A model generated the notes under the pieces. The model did not search any database, was not told the origin of the DNA, and saw nothing but the letters and a program-made list of their open reading frames with translations. A stretch of DNA of 49,842 nt from Bacteroidales bacterium. Its GTDB lineage: Bacteria > Bacteroidota > Bacteroidia > Bacteroidales > B18-G4. The stretch covers positions 1 to 49,842 of the forward strand of contig JAGYMZ010000016.1 of NCBI GenBank assembly GCA_018400295.1. The letters are read 5' to 3'. The number at the start of each line of letters is the position of its first letter. Position 1 is the first letter of the stretch. Both the position numbers and the translations under genes were made by a program. Shown in pieces: positions 41,733-49,600 of the stretch.

Positions 41733-43718
41733 ATGATCCGGACATTGAACCATAGAATCCGAAAAACCACCAACGTGCTGACCTTTTTGCTGCTGGTCCC
41801 GTTGCTGTACCCGTTGGATTCCATGGCCAAGCCGGATCAGGATTCCCTGCTTTACCGTGTTCAGGTTGCTGCCCGGTATGGCCAGCCGTTGAACCGGGAT
41901 GTCATACCGGAGAACCTGTGCCGGGATTATACGGTTTATGAAGGCCAGCACCTCGGATGGTTCAAATATACCGTAGGATATGCCCCTTCCTTTGATTCTG
42001 CGCTGCGCATGAGCAGATACATATCCGATGAATTTCTCATACATTCCCCGTTCGTGGTTAAATATATTTTTGGGGAGCGCATACCCATTGACCGGCTGTA
42101 TTATAAAATACAAATCGCTGCTTCCTATAAAAAACCCCTTTATGTCAGGTCTTTAAAACGAAAATACGGGATCGGGCCCTATATTCCCGTTGCCGAGGAA
42201 TATTACCCACCCTATTACCGGTATACCACCGGAGGGTTCGCTTCTTATGAAGAAGCCCGTGCATTTTTAAGGGATTTTAGGAGAGATTACGGTATTGACG
42301 GGGCTTTTATCGTTCCGTACTTGAATGGTCACCGGATCCGTGAACAGGATTCTGTTTCGTATCTCATTGATAATGAAGCGTATATAAATCGCCTGCCGTC
42401 CCGCCCGGAAATGTCCGAAGTTGAGGAACCCGCGGATACGGTGGAAACGCATGAAGGGATCAGCGGCGATACGGCTGTTGTTATGGCCGGGGATACCGTC
42501 ATCAGGGAAGATACGATGGACGTACCTGTTGAAGAAAGGGCCGGGGGACCCCGGCTTGCTGAAAAGGACGAAGAAGACCCGTTCAGGGAAGGCATCCGGG
42601 ATTTTTTGGATACCAGGATCGGTGGCAAGATCGCGGAATGGGGGAGCATTATCATTGATCATAGCTACAAGAGCATACTGATCATAGTTTTTTCTTTTGT
42701 GGTCTGTTTCCTGCTGATCAACCTGGTGATTGTCTTTTTGTTTATTATCCTGAATAAAATTCACCGGGAGTACATCAATGAGCGCGTCCGGACGCTGCGC
42801 AACAAGTACCAGGAATACCTGACCAATTATCTTTTCAACGGGGAGGAAAATGGCAGCTTCCGTAAGCTGGAGATGATCAGGGGGAGTTTTAAACGCCAGG
42901 TGCTGACCGATGAGATCTTGCACATGTATTCCAATGTTTCCGGAGAAGCCGATGTTAAGATGCGGGAATTGTATTTCAGGCTTAAACTGGATGAGGACTC
43001 GGTGCGAAAGATCCACCGGTACAGGTGGACTGCAAAAACACGGGCCATACGGGAGTTGGCCCGGATGAACGTGACACGCGCTGCTCCCCTGATCGAGAAG
43101 TACATCAACAGCAAAAACGACACGCTCCGCATTGAAGCACATATTGCAATGGTACGGATGCATAAAGATGATCCTTTTTCTTTCCTGGATAAGATCAACG
43201 ATGAATTTACCCGGTGGGAACAATTAAACGTGCATGCCATAGCCCGTTTGTACGATATTTCGATACCCTCATTCAACCGCTGGTTTGATCGCGACAACGA
43301 TTCGGTGGTCATCTTTGCCCTCCGGATGGCGGTGATATATCAGCAGACGGATCATTACAGCGATATTCTGGACCTAACATCCCATCCTTCGGAAAAGGTC
43401 CGGAAGGAAGCCATTATCGCCATCGGTAATATGCAATTGCGGGAGGGTATTTCACGACTCATACTTATTTATCCCACAGAACCATATAACAACCAACTGG
43501 AGATCCTGAAGGCGCTATATAAAATACCGGAAGTGAGTGAAATTGAATTCCTGGTGGAAAGGACACGCGAAGAGGATTTTGATCTGCAGCTGGAAGCCAT
43601 GAAGGTTCTGAACAAGATCGGATGGGAGGGACAATATGTCCTTGAAGAGCTGGAAAAACGATATAATGATGAAGCCTTCAGCCGAAAGGTAAAACATGTA
43701 ACCGACAAGAGAATATAG
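41733..43718 (+). CDS. Trans-membrane protein with two SPOR-like repeats and HEAT-type repeats
   Basis: The 661-residue product has an N-terminal signal or anchor (about 12-30). Two SPOR-like periplasmic repeats follow: LLYRVQVAARYGQPL...FKYTVGY (about 38-112) and LYYKIQIAASYKKPL...YRYTTGGFASYEEA (about 120-198). After an acidic linker (about 225-285) comes a strong membrane helix (about 312-340, ILIIVFSFVVCFLLINLVIVFLFI) and a helical cytoplasmic C-terminus (about 345-660) with HEAT-type pairs such as RAIRELARMNVTRAAPLIEKY and SEKVRKEAIIAIGNMQ. It would connect the periplasm with cytoplasmic partners. It stops one base before the synthase ATG. I do not know a characterised protein of this exact architecture; the function is inferred from the operon. 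Confidence 0.82.
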   Translation: MIRTLNHRIRKTTNVLTFLLLVPLLYPLDSMAKPDQDSLLYRVQVAARYGQPLNRDVIPENLCRDYTVYEGQHLGWFKYTVGYAPSFDSALRMSRYISDEFLIHSPFVVKYIFGERIPIDRLYYKIQIAASYKKPLYVRSLKRKYGIGPYIPVAEEYYPPYYRYTTGGFASYEEARAFLRDFRRDYGIDGAFIVPYLNGHRIREQDSVSYLIDNEAYINRLPSRPEMSEVEEPADTVETHEGISGDTAVVMAGDTVIREDTMDVPVEERAGGPRLAEKDEEDPFREGIRDFLDTRIGGKIAEWGSIIIDHSYKSILIIVFSFVVCFLLINLVIVFLFIILNKIHREYINERVRTLRNKYQEYLTNYLFNGEENGSFRKLEMIRGSFKRQVLTDEILHMYSNVSGEADVKMRELYFRLKLDEDSVRKIHRYRWTAKTRAIRELARMNVTRAAPLIEKYINSKNDTLRIEAHIAMVRMHKDDPFSFLDKINDEFTRWEQLNVHAIARLYDISIPSFNRWFDRDNDSVVIFALRMAVIYQQTDHYSDILDLTSHPSEKVRKEAIIAIGNMQLREGISRLILIYPTEPYNNQLEILKALYKIPEVSEIEFLVERTREEDFDLQLEAMKVLNKIGWEGQYVLEELEKRYNDEAFSRKVKHVTDKRI

Positions 43719-43719
43719 G

Positions 43720-45180
43720 ATGTCAACCATTGAAACCATACGGATCATTTTTGAGAAGTTCATCATAACCTATGCCATCTGCATAGCCCTTTTCTATATA
43801 TTCCTTGCCATTGTCTCTGTTTTTGTGCTGAGGGCCTATCTGCGGCGTAACCGTTTTGTTGACTATGAAGTGATGTTGTCTTCACCTTTTGCGCCGTCCA
43901 TATCGGTGATCGCCCCTGCGTATAATGAGGAAAATACGATCGTTGAAAATGTCCGGGCATTGCTTTCACTTTTCTATCATGATTTTGAAGTGGTCATAGT
44001 GAATGACGGGAGTAACGATCATTCCCTGCAGTGGGTAAAAGATGCATACGATCTGGAAAAGGTGGATTTTGCCGTGAATTACCGGATAGAAACACGGGAA
44101 ATACGTGGCATATACAAATCCAGGAACCGCTCTTTCAGCAACCTCATTGTGGTTGATAAACAGAACGGAGGGAAAGCCGATGCATTGAATGCCGGCATCA
44201 ATGTTTCGGGTAAGGATTATTTCGTTTCCATTGATGTGGATTCCATCATATCTTCGGATGCCCTGCTGAAGCTGGCCAAGCCTTTCATGGAAGCAAAGGA
44301 AAGGCGGATCATAGCTACCGGAGGTGTGATACGTATAGCAAACTCATGCGTGATCGAAGGGGGGGAGCTGGTGAGCATACGCCTCCCCGGGTCTTTCCTG
44401 GCAAAATTCCAGGTATTGGAATATACCCGTGCCTTTTTGATGGGCCGTATGGCCTGGAGCAAACTAAACGGCCTTTTGTTGATCTCGGGTGCACTGGGAT
44501 TGTTCGATAAGGAGGTGGCTTCCAAATGTGGCGGGTATTATCCGAAAACCGTGGGCGAGGACATGGAACTTGTGGTCAGGATGCGCAGGTATATGGCGGA
44601 TAATAACAAGCCATACCGCGTGGCTTATGTTCCCGATCCCCTGTGCTGGACAGAAGTGCCTTCGACCTTCAGGGTATTGGGCAGACAACGGAGCCGGTGG
44701 ACACGGGGCACGATCGATACACTGCGGATACACAGGAAACTGTTTTTTAATCCCCGGTACGGAAGGATGGGATTGTTCTCATATCCCTATTGGTTCTTTT
44801 TTGAATGGCTTGCACCTGTTGTGGAAATGGTCGGACTCTGTTATTTTATCCTGATCGCACTGTTTGGCGCCGCGAACTGGATCTTTTTCTTCATAATCCT
44901 GGGATTTGTGTACTTCTTTTCCATCACATTTTCTACCTATGCCATTCTTTATGAAGAACTCACCTTCCATAAATATGAAAAGAAATGGGATGTTTTCCGG
45001 CTGTTTCTTTATTCGTGGATAGAGCCCATCCTTTTTCATCCCTTCATCCTTTTCTGGGCAATTAAGGGTAATTTTGATTATTTCATCGCAGGGAAAAAAG
45101 GTTGGGGCAACATGCGGCGGGATGGTTTCGGGGAGTTTAACTCCAAAACCCTTAGGAAGCGTAAGAAGGGGAAGGGGTGA
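43720..45180 (+). CDS. Processive GT2 polysaccharide synthase (PgaC/hyaluronan/cellulose-synthase-like)
   Basis: The 486-residue inner-membrane enzyme has one N-terminal membrane helix (about 15-38) and a GT-A core with VIVNDGSND (Asp96), QNGGKADALN, SIDVDSI (Asp172, Asp174), TVGED (Glu280, Asp281) and the processive-synthase motif QRSRW (323-327). About three to four C-terminal helices follow (from about 348). These motifs match beta-glycan synthases that both polymerise and extrude, such as PgaC. The polymer sugar cannot be read. There is no PilZ or other c-di-GMP domain. It closes the operon that starts with two receiver genes, and it is convergent with an unknown membrane-anchored protein. 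Confidence 0.9.
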   Translation: MSTIETIRIIFEKFIITYAICIALFYIFLAIVSVFVLRAYLRRNRFVDYEVMLSSPFAPSISVIAPAYNEENTIVENVRALLSLFYHDFEVVIVNDGSNDHSLQWVKDAYDLEKVDFAVNYRIETREIRGIYKSRNRSFSNLIVVDKQNGGKADALNAGINVSGKDYFVSIDVDSIISSDALLKLAKPFMEAKERRIIATGGVIRIANSCVIEGGELVSIRLPGSFLAKFQVLEYTRAFLMGRMAWSKLNGLLLISGALGLFDKEVASKCGGYYPKTVGEDMELVVRMRRYMADNNKPYRVAYVPDPLCWTEVPSTFRVLGRQRSRWTRGTIDTLRIHRKLFFNPRYGRMGLFSYPYWFFFEWLAPVVEMVGLCYFILIALFGAANWIFFFIILGFVYFFSITFSTYAILYEELTFHKYEKKWDVFRLFLYSWIEPILFHPFILFWAIKGNFDYFIAGKKGWGNMRRDGFGEFNSKTLRKRKKGKG

Positions 45181-45235
45181 CATGCAACGTGCAGGACTTT
45201 TCCCGGGTGGGGATGCCGGTCCGGTCAATGATTTA

Positions 45236-46402
45236 TTACAGGGCTTGATTCAATCTGTTGTGGTATTTCTCCAATACCTTCTTCATTACCGGATAATAAT
45301 ACGACCAGAAAAAATACTCCCGGTCGTGGTTGCTTTCATCTTTTGACAGAAGCTTATGGACTCCGGATATGCCGGAAAACCTTACAAAATGAAAAGAAAT
45401 TTCGTTATCGCAGAAATCCCCGGAGAAATACCAGGTCAGGTGGTCGTGCCGGTTACGGACGGCGGCCGGGTAAACGGTGGAGAGGCCGTGGTCTCTGAGC
45501 AGCTTTGATCCTTCTGCATTGGGGAATACATGTATGCCCGACAGGGTTTCGTTGATGCTGTCGTTTGGGACAATGATATCAAACCAGTAGGCGTAACAGA
45601 TCTCTGCCGGTATGCCGAACTCCTTTGTGTATACTTCAGGTGTGCGGATAAGTGGGATCTCTTTTTTCAGGTGGGTTTCATTTTCAAGGATGCAAATGCG
45701 TTGGTTTTCATGCACAAAAACCACCCCGGATTTGGTAAAATCCCAGGGCTGCCCGTAGTTACGGGTATAGAGCCGTACTACCCATTTGGGAAGGTCCTCG
45801 TTGCCGGTGGTATCCAGTGAACTGAAATACCGGGCTGTCCAGCCGGTCCAATGAAAGCCGAAAAGTTCCTGGGCCCGCTTTCTTACCTTTCCGGATGTCG
45901 GGTGGCCCAGAAAATTGAATTCGGCCACCAGCAGCTTTTTATCTGCCTGCATGTGTTCCAGAATCCCTATCTCTTCCTGGTCCAGTCCGCCATGGATCAG
46001 CCGGCTGAATTCGTTTAAGTTGTCCTTCAGATACCAATCGTTGTAATAAACGCCGTATACATCCGCAATGTAGGCCATATCATAGCTGCCGGCAACGCTG
46101 TCCAGTCCCCTCCGGCTTAACCCTTCGAAATCCCGGATTTCATAGTCCAGGCCATCCCCCGGATGAAAACCGTAATAGTCTTCTTTTTCATTGTACAGGT
46201 CTCCCCCGGGCTTCACATACTTTAAATGGGTCAGGATCCAGTGAATCCCGCGGTGCTCCTGGTATTTCTTGTTGGGGACCGTCTTATCGACGATCAGGAT
46301 GTCCATGGGCTTTTTTGTCCGGAATTCCCAGCTTAGCCATAATATTACAGGAATAAGAAGTAACAGTACAAGGATTGCGTAGGCAAAGATTTTTCTGGCC
46401 AT
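45236..46402 (-). CDS. Unknown membrane-anchored extracytoplasmic protein
   Basis: The 388-residue product begins with one membrane helix (about 5-25, IFAYAILVLLLLIPVILWLSW), so the bulk should be periplasmic. The soluble part is rich in aromatic and charged residues. Several stretches suggest an alpha/beta fold: MDILIVDKTVPNKKYQEHRG, DMAYIADVYGVYY, KKLLVAEFNFLG, then AQELFGFHWTGWTARYF. The central order loosely recalls class I glutamine-amidotransferase-like (ThuA-like) domains, but I see no catalytic cysteine context that would prove it. I do not recognise the family. It is convergent with the synthase gene (55-base gap), so a link to polysaccharide metabolism is only positional. Confidence 0.75.
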   Translation of the reverse strand: MARKIFAYAILVLLLLIPVILWLSWEFRTKKPMDILIVDKTVPNKKYQEHRGIHWILTHLKYVKPGGDLYNEKEDYYGFHPGDGLDYEIRDFEGLSRRGLDSVAGSYDMAYIADVYGVYYNDWYLKDNLNEFSRLIHGGLDQEEIGILEHMQADKKLLVAEFNFLGHPTSGKVRKRAQELFGFHWTGWTARYFSSLDTTGNEDLPKWVVRLYTRNYGQPWDFTKSGVVFVHENQRICILENETHLKKEIPLIRTPEVYTKEFGIPAEICYAYWFDIIVPNDSINETLSGIHVFPNAEGSKLLRDHGLSTVYPAAVRNRHDHLTWYFSGDFCDNEISFHFVRFSGISGVHKLLSKDESNHDREYFFWSYYYPVMKKVLEKYHNRLNQAL

Positions 46403-46830
46403 TTGATCACGTTTTGATTTTTATGAACCGGTCAGCTCCGGTACAAACCGTTGCATGGGTCTGTTTGCTTTTTTTTATTTATTTCGTGTGCAGGCAGCTC
46501 CGGGCCTTTTCAAGGAAATTTCTTGTAGATGCCTTGAAATACGCCAGGTTATACGTTATTTTATCCGGAGCGGTTTCATCCTCTGCGGCGTTATTGGCAA
46601 GGATCCGTAACGCATCCCCAAAATACATGGGTATTGTACCTGTCGGCACCGTATCCGGGTCGATCGGGCACAGGGCATGCCTGCCGGTTGATACGTTGAA
46701 ATGTACCGGTCCGTGGGGTCATCTCCCCCGGGAAGGTGTCGTGGTTGTGTTCCCTCCCGTGTGGGTTGTTGTGGGCCACTTTTCCGGCGATGCGGAAGGA
46801 TCCCGCTATATGTCACGGATCCCCCATTTC
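46403..46830. other. 428-base intergenic region with a coding-like relic
   Basis: Downstream of the nucleotidyltransferase gene on the minus strand. It contains the frame-shifted relic described at 46479-46779. No promoter element or terminator with a T run was seen. Confidence 0.45.
46479..46779 (-). pseudogene. Possible frame-shifted gene remnant downstream of the nucleotidyltransferase
   Basis: On the minus strand, codons 46718-46479 are open after a TGA (46721-46719) and read like real protein: GPVHFNVSTGRHALCPIDPD, TVPTGTIPMYFGDALRILAN, then NLAYFKASTRNFLEKARSC up to a TAA. Only an internal ATG (46628) gives a start, for 49 codons. The frame immediately upstream (46779-46720, from a GTG) also looks coding-like (VAHNNPHGREHNHDTFPGEM) and would join it by a one-base shift. 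I recognise no family. It may be a decayed gene, a small real gene or chance. Confidence 0.3.
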
Positions 46831-47730
46831 TCAAGCCCACAGGTTTTTCGGGTATTCACCCCGGGCAACCATTGCGGCCAGTTTCCGGCGCACTGCTTCC
46901 CGGTCCTCTTTATGGGTCATGCCAATCCATGAAGCCGGTGTATCAAGCACCCGGACCTGCAGCTCCCCCGCATGGATCAGTTCGTTGATGGCGGAGGGGA
47001 TGAGGAATTCTTCCTGTTTTCCGGGATCGTGATTTTCCAGGAAGTCCCTGAACTTTTCTCCCAGCCGGGAAAAGATCCTGGGCATGAAGCCCCACATGTT
47101 CATGGACACGGTCGTATCCGGTTCCAGTTGCCGGTCTTTCTTCCCGGTACAATACAGGATGGTCCCGTTCTCCTTCCGGATCCTGTGCAATTCTATGATG
47201 TTTCGGAGCAGATGGCCCTCATCGGCCTCACAAATGGCCCTGGTAACTGCTCCATGGGCCGACAGGGTGTTTTTTACCTCATATCCCACCAGGCAGGCCA
47301 TATCCTGTTCCCTGTTACTGTACAGGAACTCACCTGCCTTCTGAAATGATTCCCGCCCGTAGAAATCGTCTGCATTGACGACAAGGAAAGGACCCGTAAC
47401 TGCCTTTCGTGCGGTCCAGACCGCGTGGGCCGTACCCCAGGGTTTTGTTCGCCGGCAGTTGCCCCCGGTGCTTTCCGGAAGGTCGTTTATGTCCTGAAAA
47501 ACCGCCCGGACCGGTATGTGTATGGATATCCTGTTCATGACCGACTTTTTGAACCCCGGATACATGTCGCGGCGTATGATAAAGACCACCTCACCAAAGC
47601 CTGCCCTCAGGGCATCGTAGATGGAGTATTCCATGAGGGTCTCTCCGGAAAGGCCGACCCCGTCCGTTTGTTTCAGTCCTCCGTACCGGCTGCCCATTCC
47701 GGCAGCCATGATGAGCAATGCAGGTTTCAT
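46831..47730 (-). CDS. Sugar nucleotidyltransferase (NTP-transferase family)
   Basis: The 299-residue cytoplasmic enzyme has the nucleotidyltransferase start LLIMAAGMGSRYGGLKQ (GxGxR and Lys), then FGEVVFIIRRD, and VVNADDFYG with the metal-binding aspartates, followed by MACLVGYEVKNTLS. A C-terminal extension (SWIGMTHKEDREAVRRKL) follows. It should form a nucleotide-diphospho sugar from a sugar phosphate and NTP; the exact sugar is unknown. It lies 10 bases after the Na+/solute symporter gene on the same strand, so uptake and activation of one sugar is the natural inference. Alternatives include MurU-like or NDP-hexose pyrophosphorylase roles. Confidence 0.88.
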   Translation of the reverse strand: MKPALLIMAAGMGSRYGGLKQTDGVGLSGETLMEYSIYDALRAGFGEVVFIIRRDMYPGFKKSVMNRISIHIPVRAVFQDINDLPESTGGNCRRTKPWGTAHAVWTARKAVTGPFLVVNADDFYGRESFQKAGEFLYSNREQDMACLVGYEVKNTLSAHGAVTRAICEADEGHLLRNIIELHRIRKENGTILYCTGKKDRQLEPDTTVSMNMWGFMPRIFSRLGEKFRDFLENHDPGKQEEFLIPSAINELIHAGELQVRVLDTPASWIGMTHKEDREAVRRKLAAMVARGEYPKNLWA

Positions 47731-47740
47731 AGCATGATTT

Positions 47741-49537
47741 TTATTCCAGGATACGCATGCGGCCCCATAGCCGGTACAAATATACGGCGCTTCCCATGGC
47801 GATCAAAGTCATCACCGCTGCCCATCCGTACCGTCCGTAAATCCAGTAGCCGGTTGAAAAAAGCAGGCTGTAGATCAGCAGGCAGCCCACCAGCATGCCG
47901 ATGATGCCCACAGGTACGTCCCATTTCCGGCCCTTTTCCGGGTCCAGCTTCACGCCTTCCTGACGGGCCTCTTCCAGCACCTTTCGCCATCCCGGTCCGC
48001 CAGGGTGTACCAGGCGGTAGAATTTCCTCAGGGTCTGCGTGTCGGCCGGCCGGGTGAGCAGGGTGACCCCGACCCAGCAAATGGTAGTGACGGCTACGCC
48101 GGACAAAAGCTGTATCGCGGGCGTAATTCCCGGAAGTCCTGTCAGCGGGTGAAGGATCTGGAAATAAATGGCTACCAGGAAGGAAACGATCATGGCGGTG
48201 ATCTCGCTATACGCGTTGATGCGGTACCAGAACCAGCGCAGGATAAAGATCAGTCCGGTCCCCGCCCCGATCTGCAACAGTATCTGGAAGGCCTGCAGGG
48301 CGTTGCTCAGCAGCAGGGCCAGTGCCATGGCGGTGGCCATCAGCAAAACGGTGGATATCCTGCCGGCACGCACCTGTGTCTTTTCGTTGGCTTCCGGGTT
48401 GAGGAAGCGCTTGTAAAAATCGTTCACAAGGTATGATGAGCCCCAGTTCAGGTGGGTGCTGATGGTCGACATGAAGGCGGCGATCAGGGAGGCGACCACC
48501 AGTCCGCGGAAACCGTTGGGCAGCCGGCTGAGCATGGCCGGGTAGGCGAAGTCATCGCGCACGAACTGCATGTCCGCATCCGGGAAGGCTTCTTGCATAG
48601 AAGCGATGTCGGGGAACACGATGATGGAGGCCAGGGCCACGATGATCCATGGCCATGGGCGCAGGGCATAGTGGGCCAGGTTGAAGAGCAGGGTAGCCTT
48701 TACAGCCCCCTTTTCGTTGCGGGCCGAGAGCATGCGCTGGGCGATGTATCCCCCTCCGCCGGGCTCGGCCCCCGGGTACCAGACGCTCCACCACTGCACG
48801 GCAATGGGCAGGATGAGCAGGGTGATGAACACCTCCGTGTTGCTTACATCGGGCAGGAGATCCAATTTGGGCATGACTTCCCGGTGGGTGATCAGTTCGC
48901 CGAGACCCCCCACTTCCGGCAGGTTGGTCACGAAGATGGCCGCCCCGATAGCCCCGATCATGGATATGATGAACTGGAAAAAGTCGGTCAGCAAAATGCC
49001 CCTCAACCCGCCCAGGGTGGAGTAGATCACCGTCACGGTCAGGGCCACGATGAGGGTCTGGGCCGGGGTCCAGTTCAGCATCACGGCGCCGATCTTGATC
49101 ATGGCCAGGGAAACGGTGGCCATGACCATCACGTTGAAGAAAAAGCCCAGGTATATGGCACGGAACCCCCGGACGAAGGCGGCCATCTTGCCGCTGTAAC
49201 GGATCTCATAGAATTCCAGGTCGGTCAGGATGCCCGAGCGTCGCCACAACTTGGCGTAGATGAAGACGGTCAGCATGCCGGTCAGCAGAAAAGCCCACCA
49301 GGCCCAGTTGCCGGCCACCCCGTTCTGCCGTACGATGTCGGTCACCAAATTTGGTGTGTCGCAGGAAAAGGTCGTGGCTACCATGGAGATGCCCAGCAGC
49401 CACCACGGCATGTTGCGTCCCGAGAGGAAGTATTCGGAATAGCTTTTGCCCGCCTTACGGGAGACCAGCACACCGATCGCCACGGAAACAGCAAAGAACG
49501 CAAGGATGATGGCCCAATCGGATGCGTTGAGGATCAT
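47741..49537 (-). CDS. Sodium:solute symporter (SSS family)
   Basis: The 598-residue inner-membrane transporter of the LeuT fold has about 13-14 hydrophobic segments. It starts with WAIILAFFAVSVAIGVLVSRKAGKSYSEYFLSGRNMPWWLLGISMVATTFSCDTP-type sequence (residues 8-62; key SGR, MPWW, TFS motifs). It then has TVIYSTLGGLRGILLTDFFQF and STISTHLNWGSSYLVNDFYKRF, all diagnostic for SSS. The ATG at 49535-49537 is used because helix 1 begins there; a further 12 codons are open. The substrate is unknown; carbohydrates or carboxylates are typical. It is the first gene of the pair with the nucleotidyltransferase. A weak -7 element TATTTTTG lies 21-28 bases upstream. Confidence 0.9.
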   Translation of the reverse strand: MILNASDWAIILAFFAVSVAIGVLVSRKAGKSYSEYFLSGRNMPWWLLGISMVATTFSCDTPNLVTDIVRQNGVAGNWAWWAFLLTGMLTVFIYAKLWRRSGILTDLEFYEIRYSGKMAAFVRGFRAIYLGFFFNVMVMATVSLAMIKIGAVMLNWTPAQTLIVALTVTVIYSTLGGLRGILLTDFFQFIISMIGAIGAAIFVTNLPEVGGLGELITHREVMPKLDLLPDVSNTEVFITLLILPIAVQWWSVWYPGAEPGGGGYIAQRMLSARNEKGAVKATLLFNLAHYALRPWPWIIVALASIIVFPDIASMQEAFPDADMQFVRDDFAYPAMLSRLPNGFRGLVVASLIAAFMSTISTHLNWGSSYLVNDFYKRFLNPEANEKTQVRAGRISTVLLMATAMALALLLSNALQAFQILLQIGAGTGLIFILRWFWYRINAYSEITAMIVSFLVAIYFQILHPLTGLPGITPAIQLLSGVAVTTICWVGVTLLTRPADTQTLRKFYRLVHPGGPGWRKVLEEARQEGVKLDPEKGRKWDVPVGIIGMLVGCLLIYSLLFSTGYWIYGRYGWAAVMTLIAMGSAVYLYRLWGRMRILE

Positions 49538-49557
49538 GTTGAGGTTTTTAGTCTGGG

Positions 49558-49565
49558 CAAAAATA
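49558..49565 (-). promoter_or_regulatory. Possible -7 element for the symporter gene
   Basis: TATTTTTG on the minus strand matches TAnnTTTG 21 bases before the ATG at 49537. The best -33 candidate is a TTTC 24 bases further up, outside the usual spacing, so support is weak. Confidence 0.28.
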
Positions 49566-49600
49566 AAAAACATATTTCACCTTCGGGATGAAATGCAACA

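Noticed and set aside
42267..43223. 318-codon minus-strand frame
   Set aside because: Antisense to the SPOR-HEAT gene, whose frame has signal peptide, repeats and operon spacing.
41733..45180. Cellulose (Bcs) or alginate (Alg) operon
   Set aside because: No PilZ domain, BcsB, BcsZ, Alg44 or AlgK was found; the synthase and barrel fit a PgaC/PgaA-like pattern better, and even that lacks PgaB and PgaD.
48452..49591. 379-codon open frame on the plus strand
   Set aside because: Antisense to the Na+/solute symporter, full of Gly, His, Asp and Gln in runs, as expected from reading a GC-rich gene backwards.
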